Assembly: GCA_038227745.1 (NCBI GenBank)
Contig: JBBRPS010000136.1
Location: 1 to 16,122 of the forward strand
DNA length: 16,122 bases
Source of the DNA: DASPXY01 sp038227745
Lineage (GTDB): Bacteria > Planctomycetota > Planctomycetia > Gemmatales > Gemmataceae
Direction: 5' to 3'
Part shown: positions 1 through 6,976 of the stretch, piece after piece
How the letters are laid out: each line of letters opens with the position of its first letter
Position numbering within the stretch: the first letter of the stretch is position 1
The notes under the pieces: model-generated
The model's input: only the letters and a program-made list of their open reading frames with translations
What the model was told of the DNA's origin: nothing
Database searches by the model: none
Translations under genes and position numbers: made by a program

Positions 1-14
1 CGGGCGGGCGCAGG

Positions 15-113
15 GTTGACACTTCGGCGCTGTCGGCGCCGACTTTTCGGCGCTGTTAACTCATTATCTGTGGAATCTTTACGGCCGGCTGAACGACCGG
101 GTAAAGTGTCAAC
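15..113. repeat. Short inverted repeat with internal direct repeats in the leader region
   Basis: The 10-mer GTTGACACTT (15-24) recurs inverted as AAGTGTCAAC (104-113), giving a 99-bp block with matched ends. Inside it, the 11-mer TTCGGCGCTGT occurs twice (23-33 and 46-56, period 23), and GGCGC (26-30) can pair with GCGCC (36-40). The block lies upstream of the DUF1800 operon, so it could be paired regulator half-sites, a small mobile palindromic element, or chance. TTGACA at 16-21 resembles a -35 box, but I find no good -10 at the right distance. Positions 114-261 hold nothing else I can support beyond a ribosome binding site near 251-254. Confidence 0.35.
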
Positions 114-261
114 CTCATCCCCCGGCAAATGAGACGATGCCGGCACTTGCACAACAGTTCCCTTGTCCCTGCACCAGGAGGAAGACCAGGCCCGCCCGGG
201 CAAGGCCGACACGCCGGCGGCTCAGCAGCCAGGAGAACAGGCTCCGTAACGAGGTGTTCCC

Positions 262-1635
262 ATGACGATCACCGAAGGCCCGTGGGCACCGTACCAGCCC
301 ACCGCACAGGATCCGTGGGACCTGCGCAAGGTGGCCCACCTGCACCGCCGCGCCGGCTTCGGCGCCACGCGCGCCGAGTTGCAGCGCGACCTGCGCGCCG
401 GCCCCACCGCCAGCGGCGAGCGCCTCCTCAACCCCCGTGCCCCGACCACGGACGAGGCCCAGGTCCTCGACAGCCTGCGCCAGGGCGTGGTCTCGAGCAG
501 GGACGGCGAGCGCCTCAAGGCGTGGTGGCTGTACCGCGTCCTCTACGACCCCGACCCGCTGCGCGAAAAGCTGACGCTGTTCTGGCACAGCCACTTCGCG
601 ACCAGCAACCGCAAGGTGAACAACGTCCCGCTGATGCTGCAGCAGAACGAACTGCTGCGCCGCCACGCCACCGGCGAGTTCGCGGCCCTGCTCAACGACG
701 TCGTCGGCGACCCGGCCATGCTCCTCTGGCTCGATGGGGCCACCAGCCGCCGCGAGCGGCCCAACGAGAACTTCGCCCGCGAGTTCCTGGAGCTGTTCAC
801 CCTCGGCGCCGGCAACTACACCGAGGCCGACATCCGCCAGGCCGCCCGCGCGTTCACCGGCTGGGTGAGCAGCGGCGGCAACCGCTTCGGCGAGGCGCCC
901 GCCTTCCGCTTCGACGCCGCCCAGTTCGACAACGGCCAGAAGACATTCCTCGGCCGCACCGGCGCCTGGAACGCTGCCGACGTCGTCCGCATCGCGCTGG
1001 CGCAGCCGCGCTGCGCCGAGTTCCTGTGCCGCAAACTCTACCGCGGCCTGGTCAGCGAGGCGGCCGAGCCAGCGGCCGGGCTGATCCGGCCGCTGGCGGA
1101 GGAGCTGCGCTCGAACCGTTACTCGATCCGCCATGTCGTCGAGGTGGTCCTGCGGTCGCGCCACTTCTACGACCGGGCGGCGCGCTTCCAGCGCATCCGC
1201 TGTCCGGTCGAGTTCAGCGCCGGCCTGCTGCGGTCGCTGGAGGTGCCGCGTTCCGACGTGCGCGTGCTGGCGCTGGCGGTGGCGTGCGACCGGCAGGGGC
1301 AGGAACTCTTCAGCCCGCCGAACGTGCGCGGCTGGGTGGGCGGCCGCACCTGGCTGAACAGCACGACGGTGCTGGAGCGCGGCAACTGGTGCAACGACGT
1401 CATCTGGGGCAATCCCGACCTGGGCATCCCGCGCTACGACCCGGCGGCCTGGGCGGCGCGGCACGGGGTCCCGGCCGGCCGCGCCGCGGAGGCGCTGCTC
1501 GAGTTGCTGCTGCAGGACGGCGTCGCCACCGAGGACCGGGCGTTGATCCTGCGCACCGCGGGCGATGGCGGCGGGGACCGGCTGCGGCGGGCGCTGCAGC
1601 TCATCGTCCACTGCCCGCGCTTCCAGCTCGGGTGA
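262..1635 (+). CDS. DUF1800 domain-containing protein
   Basis: This 457-aa protein matches the DUF1800 family (COG5267), whose biochemical role is not established. Visible family signatures are an N-terminal HLHRRAGFGA (residues 26-35), a central LREKLTLFWHSHFATSN block, then NENFAREFLELFTLG and ADIRQAARAFTGWV, and a C-terminal PPNVRGWVGGRTWLN. The length is normal for the short planctomycete form. The start is set by GAGG at 251-254 just upstream of ATG 262 and by the family N-terminus beginning soon after. No signal peptide or membrane segment is visible, so the protein looks cytoplasmic unless exported with a partner. The next ATG (small ORF at 1637) comes one base after its stop, and DUF1501 follows, the usual partner of DUF1800. 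Regulation is not evident. Confidence 0.93.
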   Translation: MTITEGPWAPYQPTAQDPWDLRKVAHLHRRAGFGATRAELQRDLRAGPTASGERLLNPRAPTTDEAQVLDSLRQGVVSSRDGERLKAWWLYRVLYDPDPLREKLTLFWHSHFATSNRKVNNVPLMLQQNELLRRHATGEFAALLNDVVGDPAMLLWLDGATSRRERPNENFAREFLELFTLGAGNYTEADIRQAARAFTGWVSSGGNRFGEAPAFRFDAAQFDNGQKTFLGRTGAWNAADVVRIALAQPRCAEFLCRKLYRGLVSEAAEPAAGLIRPLAEELRSNRYSIRHVVEVVLRSRHFYDRAARFQRIRCPVEFSAGLLRSLEVPRSDVRVLALAVACDRQGQELFSPPNVRGWVGGRTWLNSTTVLERGNWCNDVIWGNPDLGIPRYDPAAWAARHGVPAGRAAEALLELLLQDGVATEDRALILRTAGDGGGDRLRRALQLIVHCPRFQLG

Positions 1636-1636
1636 A

Positions 1637-1867
1637 ATGCGTCCCCCTCTTCTCCCCTCTCCCCTGTACGCGGGGGAGAGGGGAGAAACCGACGAGGAGC
1701 GCTTCTGCCACGCGGTGATCGGCCTCATCGAGGAAATGCTCGAAGACCGGCCCGAGCAGAAGGCGGCCCTCGTCAAGAGGCTCGAGGCCGAACCTGCGTC
1801 CCGCCGGTGCGGCGGCACGTTGCACCCGCCGGGACGGCGGACCAACCCTTTCACTCCCTCGAAGTAA
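1637..1867 (+). CDS. Putative small helical protein inside the DUF1800/DUF1501 operon
   Basis: This is a 76-codon ORF whose ATG lies one base after the DUF1800 stop and whose TAA lies 11 nt before the DUF1501 ATG, a spacing typical of co-translated genes. I do not recognise the product. The central part (about residues 18-50) has strongly GC-ending codons and reads as an amphipathic, charged helix containing IEEMLEDRPEQKAALVKRLE. The first 17 codons coincide with a 15-bp-arm palindromic repeat (1650-1687) giving the low-complexity stretch SPLYAGERG, so the original start may have been lost or replaced by the repeat. There is no clear Shine-Dalgarno sequence. It may be a genuine miniprotein, a remnant of one, or a non-coding spacer with a favourable frame. 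Confidence 0.4.
   Translation: MRPPLLPSPLYAGERGETDEERFCHAVIGLIEEMLEDRPEQKAALVKRLEAEPASRRCGGTLHPPGRRTNPFTPSK
1650..1687. repeat. Palindromic repeat, C/T-rich against G/A-rich arms
   Basis: Perfect 15-bp arms (1650-1664 and 1673-1687, left arm TTCTCCCCTCTCCCC) flank an 8-nt loop. The element starts 14 nt after the DUF1800 stop. It resembles the CCCTCTCCC-type dispersed intergenic palindromes common in GC-rich bacteria. It could form an mRNA hairpin between DUF1800 and DUF1501. There is no T-tract after it, so full termination is unlikely; attenuation or mRNA-end protection is possible. Confidence 0.75.
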
Positions 1868-1878
1868 GGAACCGACCC

Positions 1879-3135
1879 ATGCAACCGACCCGCCGAGACT
1901 TCCTGCGACTGGGCCTGGGCAGTTCGACCCTGCTGGCCTGCGGCGCCACGGTGCCCGCCTTCGTGGCGCGGTCCGCCGCCGCCCTGGCCGACGGGCCGGC
2001 CGCCCGGCGCGACCGCATCCTCGTCGTGCTCCAACTCGACGGCGGCAACGACGGCCTGAACACCGTCGTGCCGCACCGCGACGACGTCTACCGCCGCCTC
2101 CGCCCGCGCGTGGCCCTGCCCGCTAACGGGCTGCACCGCCTCAACGATGACCTGGGGCTGCACCCGTCCCTGGCCGGCCTGATGCGGCTGCACGAGGCGC
2201 GGCGCCTGGCCGTGGTGCAGAGCGTCGGCTACCCGAACCCGAACCGCTCGCACTTCGAGTCGATGGCGATCTGGCACGCCGGCCGCCTCGACACCAACCG
2301 CAACACGCCGGGCTGGCTGGCGCGCTGCCTGGACCGGCGCGGCGGCCCCGCCGGCGCCGACGCCCCCGCGCTGCACGTCAGTCAGTCGCTGCTGCCGCAG
2401 GCGCTGCACGGCAGCCAGCGGCACGTGCCGAGCCTGGCGGGCCTGGAGCAGTTCCGCCGCCGCCTCGGTATCCCGGAGCAGGCCGGCGCCGCCGAACAGC
2501 GCGCTGCCCTCGACCAGGTCGGCGGCCGGCAGCGCGGCGCCCCCGACTCGCTCCTGCAGTTCGTCGAGCGCTCCAGTCTCATCACCTACACGAGCAGTGC
2601 CCGCCTGGAAGGGGTGATGCGCCAGGGCGGCGCCGCGACCGGCTATCCCGAGTTCTACGGCCTGGCGCGGCGGCTGCGGCTGATCGCTCAGCTCATCAAG
2701 GCGGGGCTGAGCACGTCGATCTACTACACGCAGCTCGGCGGCTTCGACACACACGCCAACCAGCTCAACACACACGCGAACCTGATGCGCGAGCTGGGCG
2801 ACTCGGTGCGGGCCTTCGTGGAGGACCTGCAGCGGGCGGGGCAAGCGGAGCGGGTGCTGGTGCTGGCGTTCTCGGAGTTCGGCCGGCGCCTGACGGAGAA
2901 CGCCAGCGCGGGCACGGACCACGGCACGGCGGGGCCGGTGCTGCTCGTGGGGCCGCGCGTCCGCGGCGGCGTCCACGGCCCGAACCCGAACCTGCGCGAC
3001 CTGGACGATGGCGACCCGCGGCACGCGCTCGACTTCCGCCGCGTGTACGCGACCGTCCTCGATCAGTGGCTGAACTGCCCGAGCCAGGCGGTGCTCGGGG
3101 AGCGGTTCGAGCACCTGCCGCTGATTCAGGCGTAG
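1879..3135 (+). CDS. DUF1501 domain-containing protein with Tat signal
   Basis: This 418-aa protein matches the DUF1501 family (COG4102), which is related to the sulfatase/alkaline-phosphatase fold; its substrate is unknown. The N-terminus is a twin-arginine signal: TRRDFLRLGLGSS (residues 4-16) followed by a hydrophobic stretch. Processing could be at the ALADG region (about residue 37), or at Cys21 if LLAC acts as a lipobox. Family motifs in order are QLDGGNDGLNTVVP (about 50-63), SHFESMAIWHAG, GGFDTHANQ (about 287) and FSEFGRRLTENASAGTDHGT (about 330-349). These hold the Asp, His and Glu residues expected to bind metal. ATG 1879 is preferred because it puts the RR motif at residues 5-6 and has TAAGGA at 1865-1870; the upstream ATG at 1807 would bury the Tat signal. 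It is the last gene of the operon with DUF1800. Confidence 0.94.
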   Translation: MQPTRRDFLRLGLGSSTLLACGATVPAFVARSAAALADGPAARRDRILVVLQLDGGNDGLNTVVPHRDDVYRRLRPRVALPANGLHRLNDDLGLHPSLAGLMRLHEARRLAVVQSVGYPNPNRSHFESMAIWHAGRLDTNRNTPGWLARCLDRRGGPAGADAPALHVSQSLLPQALHGSQRHVPSLAGLEQFRRRLGIPEQAGAAEQRAALDQVGGRQRGAPDSLLQFVERSSLITYTSSARLEGVMRQGGAATGYPEFYGLARRLRLIAQLIKAGLSTSIYYTQLGGFDTHANQLNTHANLMRELGDSVRAFVEDLQRAGQAERVLVLAFSEFGRRLTENASAGTDHGTAGPVLLVGPRVRGGVHGPNPNLRDLDDGDPRHALDFRRVYATVLDQWLNCPSQAVLGERFEHLPLIQA

Positions 3136-3144
3136 GGCGGGCTA

Positions 3145-3248
3145 GAACGTGGGGCCGGTTGGCAACCGGCCAGACCGTCAGGCCGGAACGTGGGGCCGGT
3201 TGGTAACCGGCCTGACGGTCAGGCCGGTTACCAACCGGCCCCACGTTT
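3145..3248. repeat. Nested palindromic repeat cluster with a 61-bp near-loopless palindrome
   Basis: A 27-bp unit beginning GAACGTGGGGCCGGTTGG is present twice in direct orientation (3145-3171 and 3186-3212, period 41, one mismatch) and once inverted (3222-3248). The second and inverted copies form a perfect palindrome with 30-bp arms (3187-3216 and 3218-3247) around one central base. Each unit is itself a palindrome (GGCCGGTT-3 nt-AACCGGCC). The cluster fills the gap between the convergent DUF1501 and htpG genes and abuts the htpG stop. It probably acts as a bidirectional transcription block, though neither strand has a U-tract. It is likely one member of a dispersed repeat family. Confidence 0.9.
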
Positions 3249-5128
3249 CAAGCGATTGCGTCGCGCGCCAGGATGTCGTTGATGCGCCGTGCGAACGCCT
3301 GCGGGTTGGGCACCTTCGACCCCTCCGCGATCACCGCCTCGTCGTACAGCAGCCGGCAGTACGCCTCCAGCCGCGCGTCCGCCGCGTCCTTCGCCAGCAG
3401 CCGCTGCATCCCCTGCACCGCGGCGTTGTCCGGGTTCACCTCGAGGATCTTCTTGTCCGGCGCCACCTCGTCGCCGCGACCCATCCGCCGCAGCAGCCGC
3501 TCCATGTGGGCGCCCATCGCCCCCTCCTCGGCCACCAGGCACGCCGCACTCTCCTTCAGGCGGTTCGACAGCCGCACGTCCTTCACCTCCGGCAGCTTCC
3601 CCTTCATGAAGTCGAGCAGCGCCTGGAACTGGCCCTTTTTCGCCTCGTCAATCTCGCCGGCCTTCAGTTCGCCGCGGTCCACGGCCCTGAACTGCTTGCC
3701 CTTGTACTCGCCCAGCGAGCCCATGACGTACTCGTCCACCGGGTCGGTCAGCAGCAGCACCTCCTGCGCCGTCGCGGTGAAGCTCTCCAAGTACGGCGAA
3801 TGCTCGATCTGCGCGCGCGCCTCGCCGGTCAGGTAATAGATCGCCTCCTGCGACACCGGCATCCGCTCCATGTACTCGTCGAGCGTGACGTACTTGCCCG
3901 GCTCGGTCTTCGTGGACTCGAACAGCAGCAGCGCCGCGATCTTCTCGCGGTTGCCCCAGTCCTGGCCCACGCCCTCCTTGAGGATCGACCCCAGTTCCTT
4001 GAAGAACTTGATGTAGCCGTCGTACTCGCGACGCTTCCATTCGTCGAGGACGCTCAGCACCTTGTTGACGAGGTTCGACTTGATCTTCTCCAGCGGGGCG
4101 CTCTGCTGCAGGATCTCGCGCGAGACGTTCAGCGGCAGGTCGGGCGAATCGACCACGCCCTGGACGAAGCGCAGGTAGAGCGGCAGCAGCGCCTCGCAGT
4201 CGTCCATGATGAAGATGCGCTGGATGTACAGGTGCAGCCCCTTGCGCGACTCCGCCCGCCACTGGAAATCCAGCGAACGGTGCGCCGGCAGGAACAGCAG
4301 CGCCCGGAACTCGATCACGCCCTCGCCCCGGTAATGGATCGTCTTTGCCGGCTTCTCGTTGTCGTGGGCGATGAGCTTGTAGAACTCGTCGTACTCCTCC
4401 TGCGTCACCTCCGACTTGGCCCGCAGCCACAGCGCCTTGCGCGAGTTGAGCGTCTCCTCCGCGGTGACCTTCTTGCCGTCCTCCTCCTTCTCGACGTCCA
4501 CGACGATCGGGTGCTCGACGAAGTCGGAGTACTTTTTGACGAGCTGGCGGAGTCGCCACGGGTCGAGGAACTCGGTGCTGTCGTTGCGCAGATGCAGGAT
4601 GACGTCGGTGCCGTGCTTCTCCTTCTCGACGGCCTCGACGGAGAACTCGCCCTGGCCGTCGGACTCCCATTTGACGCCGTCGGCCTTCGCGCCGCCCGCG
4701 GGGCGCGAGACGACGGTGACCTTGTCGGCGACCATGAACGAGGAGTAGAAGCCGACGCCGAACTGGCCGATCAGGTCGGGCCGCTGTTCGGCGTCGGCCT
4801 TCTTGAGCGCCTCGAGGAAGGCGCGCGTCCCGGATTTGGCGATCGTGCCGAGGTTCTCGACGATCGACTCCTTCGACATGCCGATGCCGTTGTCCGAGAT
4901 GGTCAGCGTGTTCTTCGCCGTATCGGGGATGATTTTGATCTTGTATTCCGAGTCGCCTTCGAGGAGTTCGTGTTTCGTGAGGGCCTGGAAGCGGAGGGTG
5001 TCAAGGGCGTCGCTGGCGTTGCTGATCAGCTCGCGCAGGAAGATGTCCTTGTGCGAGTAGAGCGAGTGGATGATCAGGTGCAGGAGCTGTTTCAGCTCGG
5101 TCTTGAACTGCAAGGTTTCGGTGCTCAT
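3248..5128 (-). CDS. htpG: Molecular chaperone HtpG (bacterial Hsp90)
   Basis: This is a full-length 626-aa Hsp90-family chaperone, close to the 624 aa of the E. coli protein. It is an ATP-driven cytosolic homodimer that remodels client proteins with the DnaK system. The N-terminal GHKL ATPase shows LRELISNASDALDTLRF with Glu33 and Asn37, SDNGIGM with Asp79, the lid region NLGTIAKSGT, and IGQFGVGFYSSFMVADKV. The middle domain has PLNVSREILQQS, where the Arg at about 337 matches the catalytic arginine. The C-terminal dimerisation domain runs to the end. GGAGGT (5137-5142) lies 8 nt before the ATG and fixes the start. The 102-nt gap to the upstream transporter gene suggests its own promoter, but I see no CIRCE element and only a weak TAAAAA-type -10. 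The stop directly touches the 61-bp palindrome. Confidence 0.98.
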   Translation of the reverse strand: MSTETLQFKTELKQLLHLIIHSLYSHKDIFLRELISNASDALDTLRFQALTKHELLEGDSEYKIKIIPDTAKNTLTISDNGIGMSKESIVENLGTIAKSGTRAFLEALKKADAEQRPDLIGQFGVGFYSSFMVADKVTVVSRPAGGAKADGVKWESDGQGEFSVEAVEKEKHGTDVILHLRNDSTEFLDPWRLRQLVKKYSDFVEHPIVVDVEKEEDGKKVTAEETLNSRKALWLRAKSEVTQEEYDEFYKLIAHDNEKPAKTIHYRGEGVIEFRALLFLPAHRSLDFQWRAESRKGLHLYIQRIFIMDDCEALLPLYLRFVQGVVDSPDLPLNVSREILQQSAPLEKIKSNLVNKVLSVLDEWKRREYDGYIKFFKELGSILKEGVGQDWGNREKIAALLLFESTKTEPGKYVTLDEYMERMPVSQEAIYYLTGEARAQIEHSPYLESFTATAQEVLLLTDPVDEYVMGSLGEYKGKQFRAVDRGELKAGEIDEAKKGQFQALLDFMKGKLPEVKDVRLSNRLKESAACLVAEEGAMGAHMERLLRRMGRGDEVAPDKKILEVNPDNAAVQGMQRLLAKDAADARLEAYCRLLYDEAVIAEGSKVPNPQAFARRINDILARDAIA

Positions 5129-5136
5129 GCCTTGGG

Positions 5137-5142
5137 ACCTCC
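5137..5142 (-). promoter_or_regulatory. Shine-Dalgarno site of htpG
   Basis: The minus-strand sequence GGAGGT lies 8 nt upstream of ATG 5128. It is a near-perfect anti-16S match and decides the htpG start. Confidence 0.8.
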
Positions 5143-5199
5143 GTTGAACCTCGGGTTGCCAACGTCAGGCGAGCGGGGGTGTTTTTACGGATGTTGGGG

Positions 5200-5218
5200 C
5201 TGGCGCGAACGGCGCCAG
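5200..5218 (-). terminator. Short GC hairpin after the EamA transporter gene
   Basis: CTGGCGC (5200-5206) and GCGCCAG (5212-5218) form a 7-bp stem with a 5-nt loop, 12 nt beyond the stop of the minus-strand transporter gene. No U-tract follows, so termination would be weak. It may only be a partial barrier between this gene and htpG. Confidence 0.3.
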
Positions 5219-5230
5219 GGATGGTGAACC

Positions 5231-6253
5231 CTATTTATCATAGCCGGCCGGCAACGCCCTGTCCGCCTCGCGGAGGAGGGCCGGGCAGGGCGGCGGTTCT
5301 TCGGTGGCGGGGGCCTTGCTCTCCGCCGGGCGCGGGCCGGCGCCGCCGCGGACGAGCGCCACGCCGGCCAGGATCACGCCGATGCCGGCCAGCAGCCACG
5401 GCGTCATGTCCTCGCCGTCAGCCCAGCCGACCAGCACGGCGACCGCCGGGTTGACGTAGGCGTAGGTGCTGGCCTGCGCGGCGGTGACGTGGCCGAGCAG
5501 CCAGTTGTACGAGACGAATCCCACCAGCGAGCCGACGACGAGCAGGTAGAAGAACGCCCCGGCGGCGCCCATCGTCACGTGGTCGGGGAGTTGCTCCGTC
5601 TCGCCGGCGGCGAGGCCGACCAGGGCGAGGGCGCCGCCGCCGAGTACCATCTGGTAGGCGGCGGCCGTCAGGTGCGAGCCGCGCAGACGATGGTGGCGCA
5701 TCACCAGGGACCCCAGCGCCCACGAGCCGGCCGAGCCGAGGACCAGCAGCGGACCGAGGTCGCGCACCAAAGCGCCCAGGTCGTGCAACCGCGGACTCAG
5801 CAGGATGAGCACGCCGCCGAGGCCGATGAGCAGGCCGAGCCAGCCGCGGCCGCCGAGCCGTTCGCCGCCGGGCCAGCACATTCCCAGCAGGCCGACCCAC
5901 AGCGGCGTGGTGGCGACCAGCACCGCGGCGACGCTGCTGGGTACCGTCTTCTGGGCGAGCGTGACGAGGCCGTTGCCGGCCACGAACAGGAGGCAGCCCG
6001 TCATGGCGACCAGGGCGAGGTCGCGGCGCGACAGCCCGAGCGGCCGGCCGCGTACGGCGAGGTAACCCAGCAGGAGCAGGCCGGCCAGGCAAATGCGGGT
6101 GCCGCCGAACAGGGCGGGCGGCAGGCTCTCGTTCTGGACGCCGCGCTTGATGGCGAGGTAGGTGGTGCCCCAGGCGGTGTAGAGCAGGGTGAAGGCGAGC
6201 ACGATGGCCCAGGTCGCGGGTGGCTTGGGGGGTTGGGAAGAAGAGTGATTCAT
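5231..6253 (-). CDS. EamA/DMT-family transporter (YedA/RhaT-like)
   Basis: This 340-aa integral membrane protein belongs to the drug/metabolite transporter superfamily. It contains two EamA repeats (about residues 15-145 and 160-300) and about ten hydrophobic segments. Family signatures are YTAWGTTYLAIKRGV near the N-terminus, LVTLAQKTVPSSVAAVL closing the first repeat, and YAYVNPAVAVLVGW near the end of the second. Such proteins usually export metabolites or amino acids across the inner membrane; the substrate cannot be told from sequence. The C-terminal ~40 residues are a polar, Pro/Glu-rich cytoplasmic tail. ATG 6253 is chosen because the first repeat starts soon after it; the open frame upstream runs through a palindromic repeat and a neighbouring gene and is not coding. 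No strong Shine-Dalgarno sequence is seen. Confidence 0.92.
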   Translation of the reverse strand: MNHSSSQPPKPPATWAIVLAFTLLYTAWGTTYLAIKRGVQNESLPPALFGGTRICLAGLLLLGYLAVRGRPLGLSRRDLALVAMTGCLLFVAGNGLVTLAQKTVPSSVAAVLVATTPLWVGLLGMCWPGGERLGGRGWLGLLIGLGGVLILLSPRLHDLGALVRDLGPLLVLGSAGSWALGSLVMRHHRLRGSHLTAAAYQMVLGGGALALVGLAAGETEQLPDHVTMGAAGAFFYLLVVGSLVGFVSYNWLLGHVTAAQASTYAYVNPAVAVLVGWADGEDMTPWLLAGIGVILAGVALVRGGAGPRPAESKAPATEEPPPCPALLREADRALPAGYDK

Positions 6254-6332
6254 CCGCAGGCGGTTCCGGGGGGAGGGTGGGTCATGGCATGCAGAACTAT
6301 TGTAGCGGGAATCGCCAACGAGACGAGCCGTT

Positions 6333-6390
6333 CGTGGGTCAGGACTCCGCTCCTGACATGGAGTTGTCAGGAGCGGAGTCCTGACCCACG
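6333..6390. repeat. Palindromic repeat with 26-bp arms between the transporter and YdjM-like genes
   Basis: Perfect arms of 26 bp (6333-6358 and 6365-6390; core GTCAGGACTCCGCTCCTGAC) surround a 6-nt loop. The repeat lies 12 nt past the stop of the minus-strand gene at 6402-6884 and 80 nt before the start of the transporter gene. It can form a very stable hairpin in the transcript, but no U-tract follows on the minus strand. It is a different family from the other palindromes here and probably a dispersed element. Positions 6254-6332 contain nothing else I can support. Confidence 0.85.
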
Positions 6391-6401
6391 GGCACTCCGA
6401 G

Positions 6402-6884
6402 TCACAGCAGCAGCAGCCACAGCCCGCCTGCGACCACCAGGGCGTCGATGATGACCCCAGTCTTCCAGCTCTGCGCCATGTCGGAGCAGTGCAGCCGCAT
6501 GTGCCAGTGGTGCCAGAACGCCCCCAGCGACGTGCGCCGGAAACGGTCCTGCCACAGCGGCACCTCGTCGAGCACGTCGGGCAGGATGCCGCCGACCGCT
6601 CCGGCAATGAAGGCAACCGTGGTGTGCTGGGAAAAGTAGAAGAACCCGGTAAGGCTCAGGCCCAGCAGGATCTCGATCGCGATCAGGAGCGAGACGCTCC
6701 ACGGCAGGTTGTTCTGCGGCGCCGGCCAGAAGGTGGCGGCGTCGGTGTGAGGGATCAGGTCCAGCACGTGGTGCGAGAGGATGCCGAACCCCAGGGCCAC
6801 CGGGATGGCGAACGGAGGGGCCAGCTCTACGGACACCGCCGCTCCGATCGCGCCGCCGACGAGTAAGTGTCCAGTGCCGATCAT
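6402..6884 (-). CDS. Small integral membrane protein, YdjM-like metal-dependent hydrolase type
   Basis: This 160-aa hydrophobic protein has about four membrane segments and a pattern of His and Asp residues resembling the YdjM/COG1988 group of inner-membrane 'metal-dependent hydrolase-like' proteins. Visible motifs are GTGHLLVGGAIG at the N-terminus (His6), GILSHHVLDLIPHTD (about residues 34-48), GAVGGILPDVLDEVP (about 94-108) and FWHHWHMRLHC (about 123-133). In this group, such His/Asp residues at membrane ends suggest metal binding, but activity is unproven. The start at ATG 6884 places the first motif at the extreme N-terminus, as in relatives; only a weak GAG-type ribosome site precedes it. 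It is divergent from the methyltransferase gene at 6977, with 92 nt between them. Confidence 0.75.
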   Translation of the reverse strand: MIGTGHLLVGGAIGAAVSVELAPPFAIPVALGFGILSHHVLDLIPHTDAATFWPAPQNNLPWSVSLLIAIEILLGLSLTGFFYFSQHTTVAFIAGAVGGILPDVLDEVPLWQDRFRRTSLGAFWHHWHMRLHCSDMAQSWKTGVIIDALVVAGGLWLLLL

Positions 6885-6964
6885 GACAGTTCTCTACCCG
6901 AGGAATCTGTCGCCCGGAGGAAGGCCGCGAGAAATCGGGGCGAAGGTTGCCCGCGACGGGACGT

Positions 6965-6970
6965 TACAAT
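6965..6970 (+). promoter_or_regulatory. Candidate -10 box implying a leaderless mRNA
   Basis: TACAAT lies only 6 nt before ATG 6977. Transcription starting about 7 nt after this box would begin at the start codon. The -35 region at the usual spacing (about 6942-6947) is weak. No Shine-Dalgarno sequence precedes the ATG, which fits leaderless initiation. Confidence 0.4.
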
Positions 6971-6976
6971 ACCCGC

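Noticed and set aside
115..3114. A 999-aa open frame on the minus strand opposite DUF1800 and DUF1501.
   Set aside because: It is a shadow of two genes with clear family motifs on the plus strand; high GC removes stop codons. It crosses both genes and the spacer with no recognisable domain.
3149..5227. A 692-aa plus-strand open frame opposite htpG.
   Set aside because: htpG on the minus strand is unmistakable, with all ATPase motifs; the plus-strand frame begins in the palindrome and has no family features.
5129..5230. A heat-shock CIRCE operator upstream of htpG.
   Set aside because: No TTAGCACTC-N9-GAGTGCTAA-like inverted repeat is present; only a short GC hairpin and a weak TAAAAA element are seen.
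6254..6616. A 121-residue N-terminal extension of the EamA transporter.
   Set aside because: The extension is translated from the palindromic repeat and from the antisense of the YdjM-like gene; the family N-terminus fits ATG 6253.
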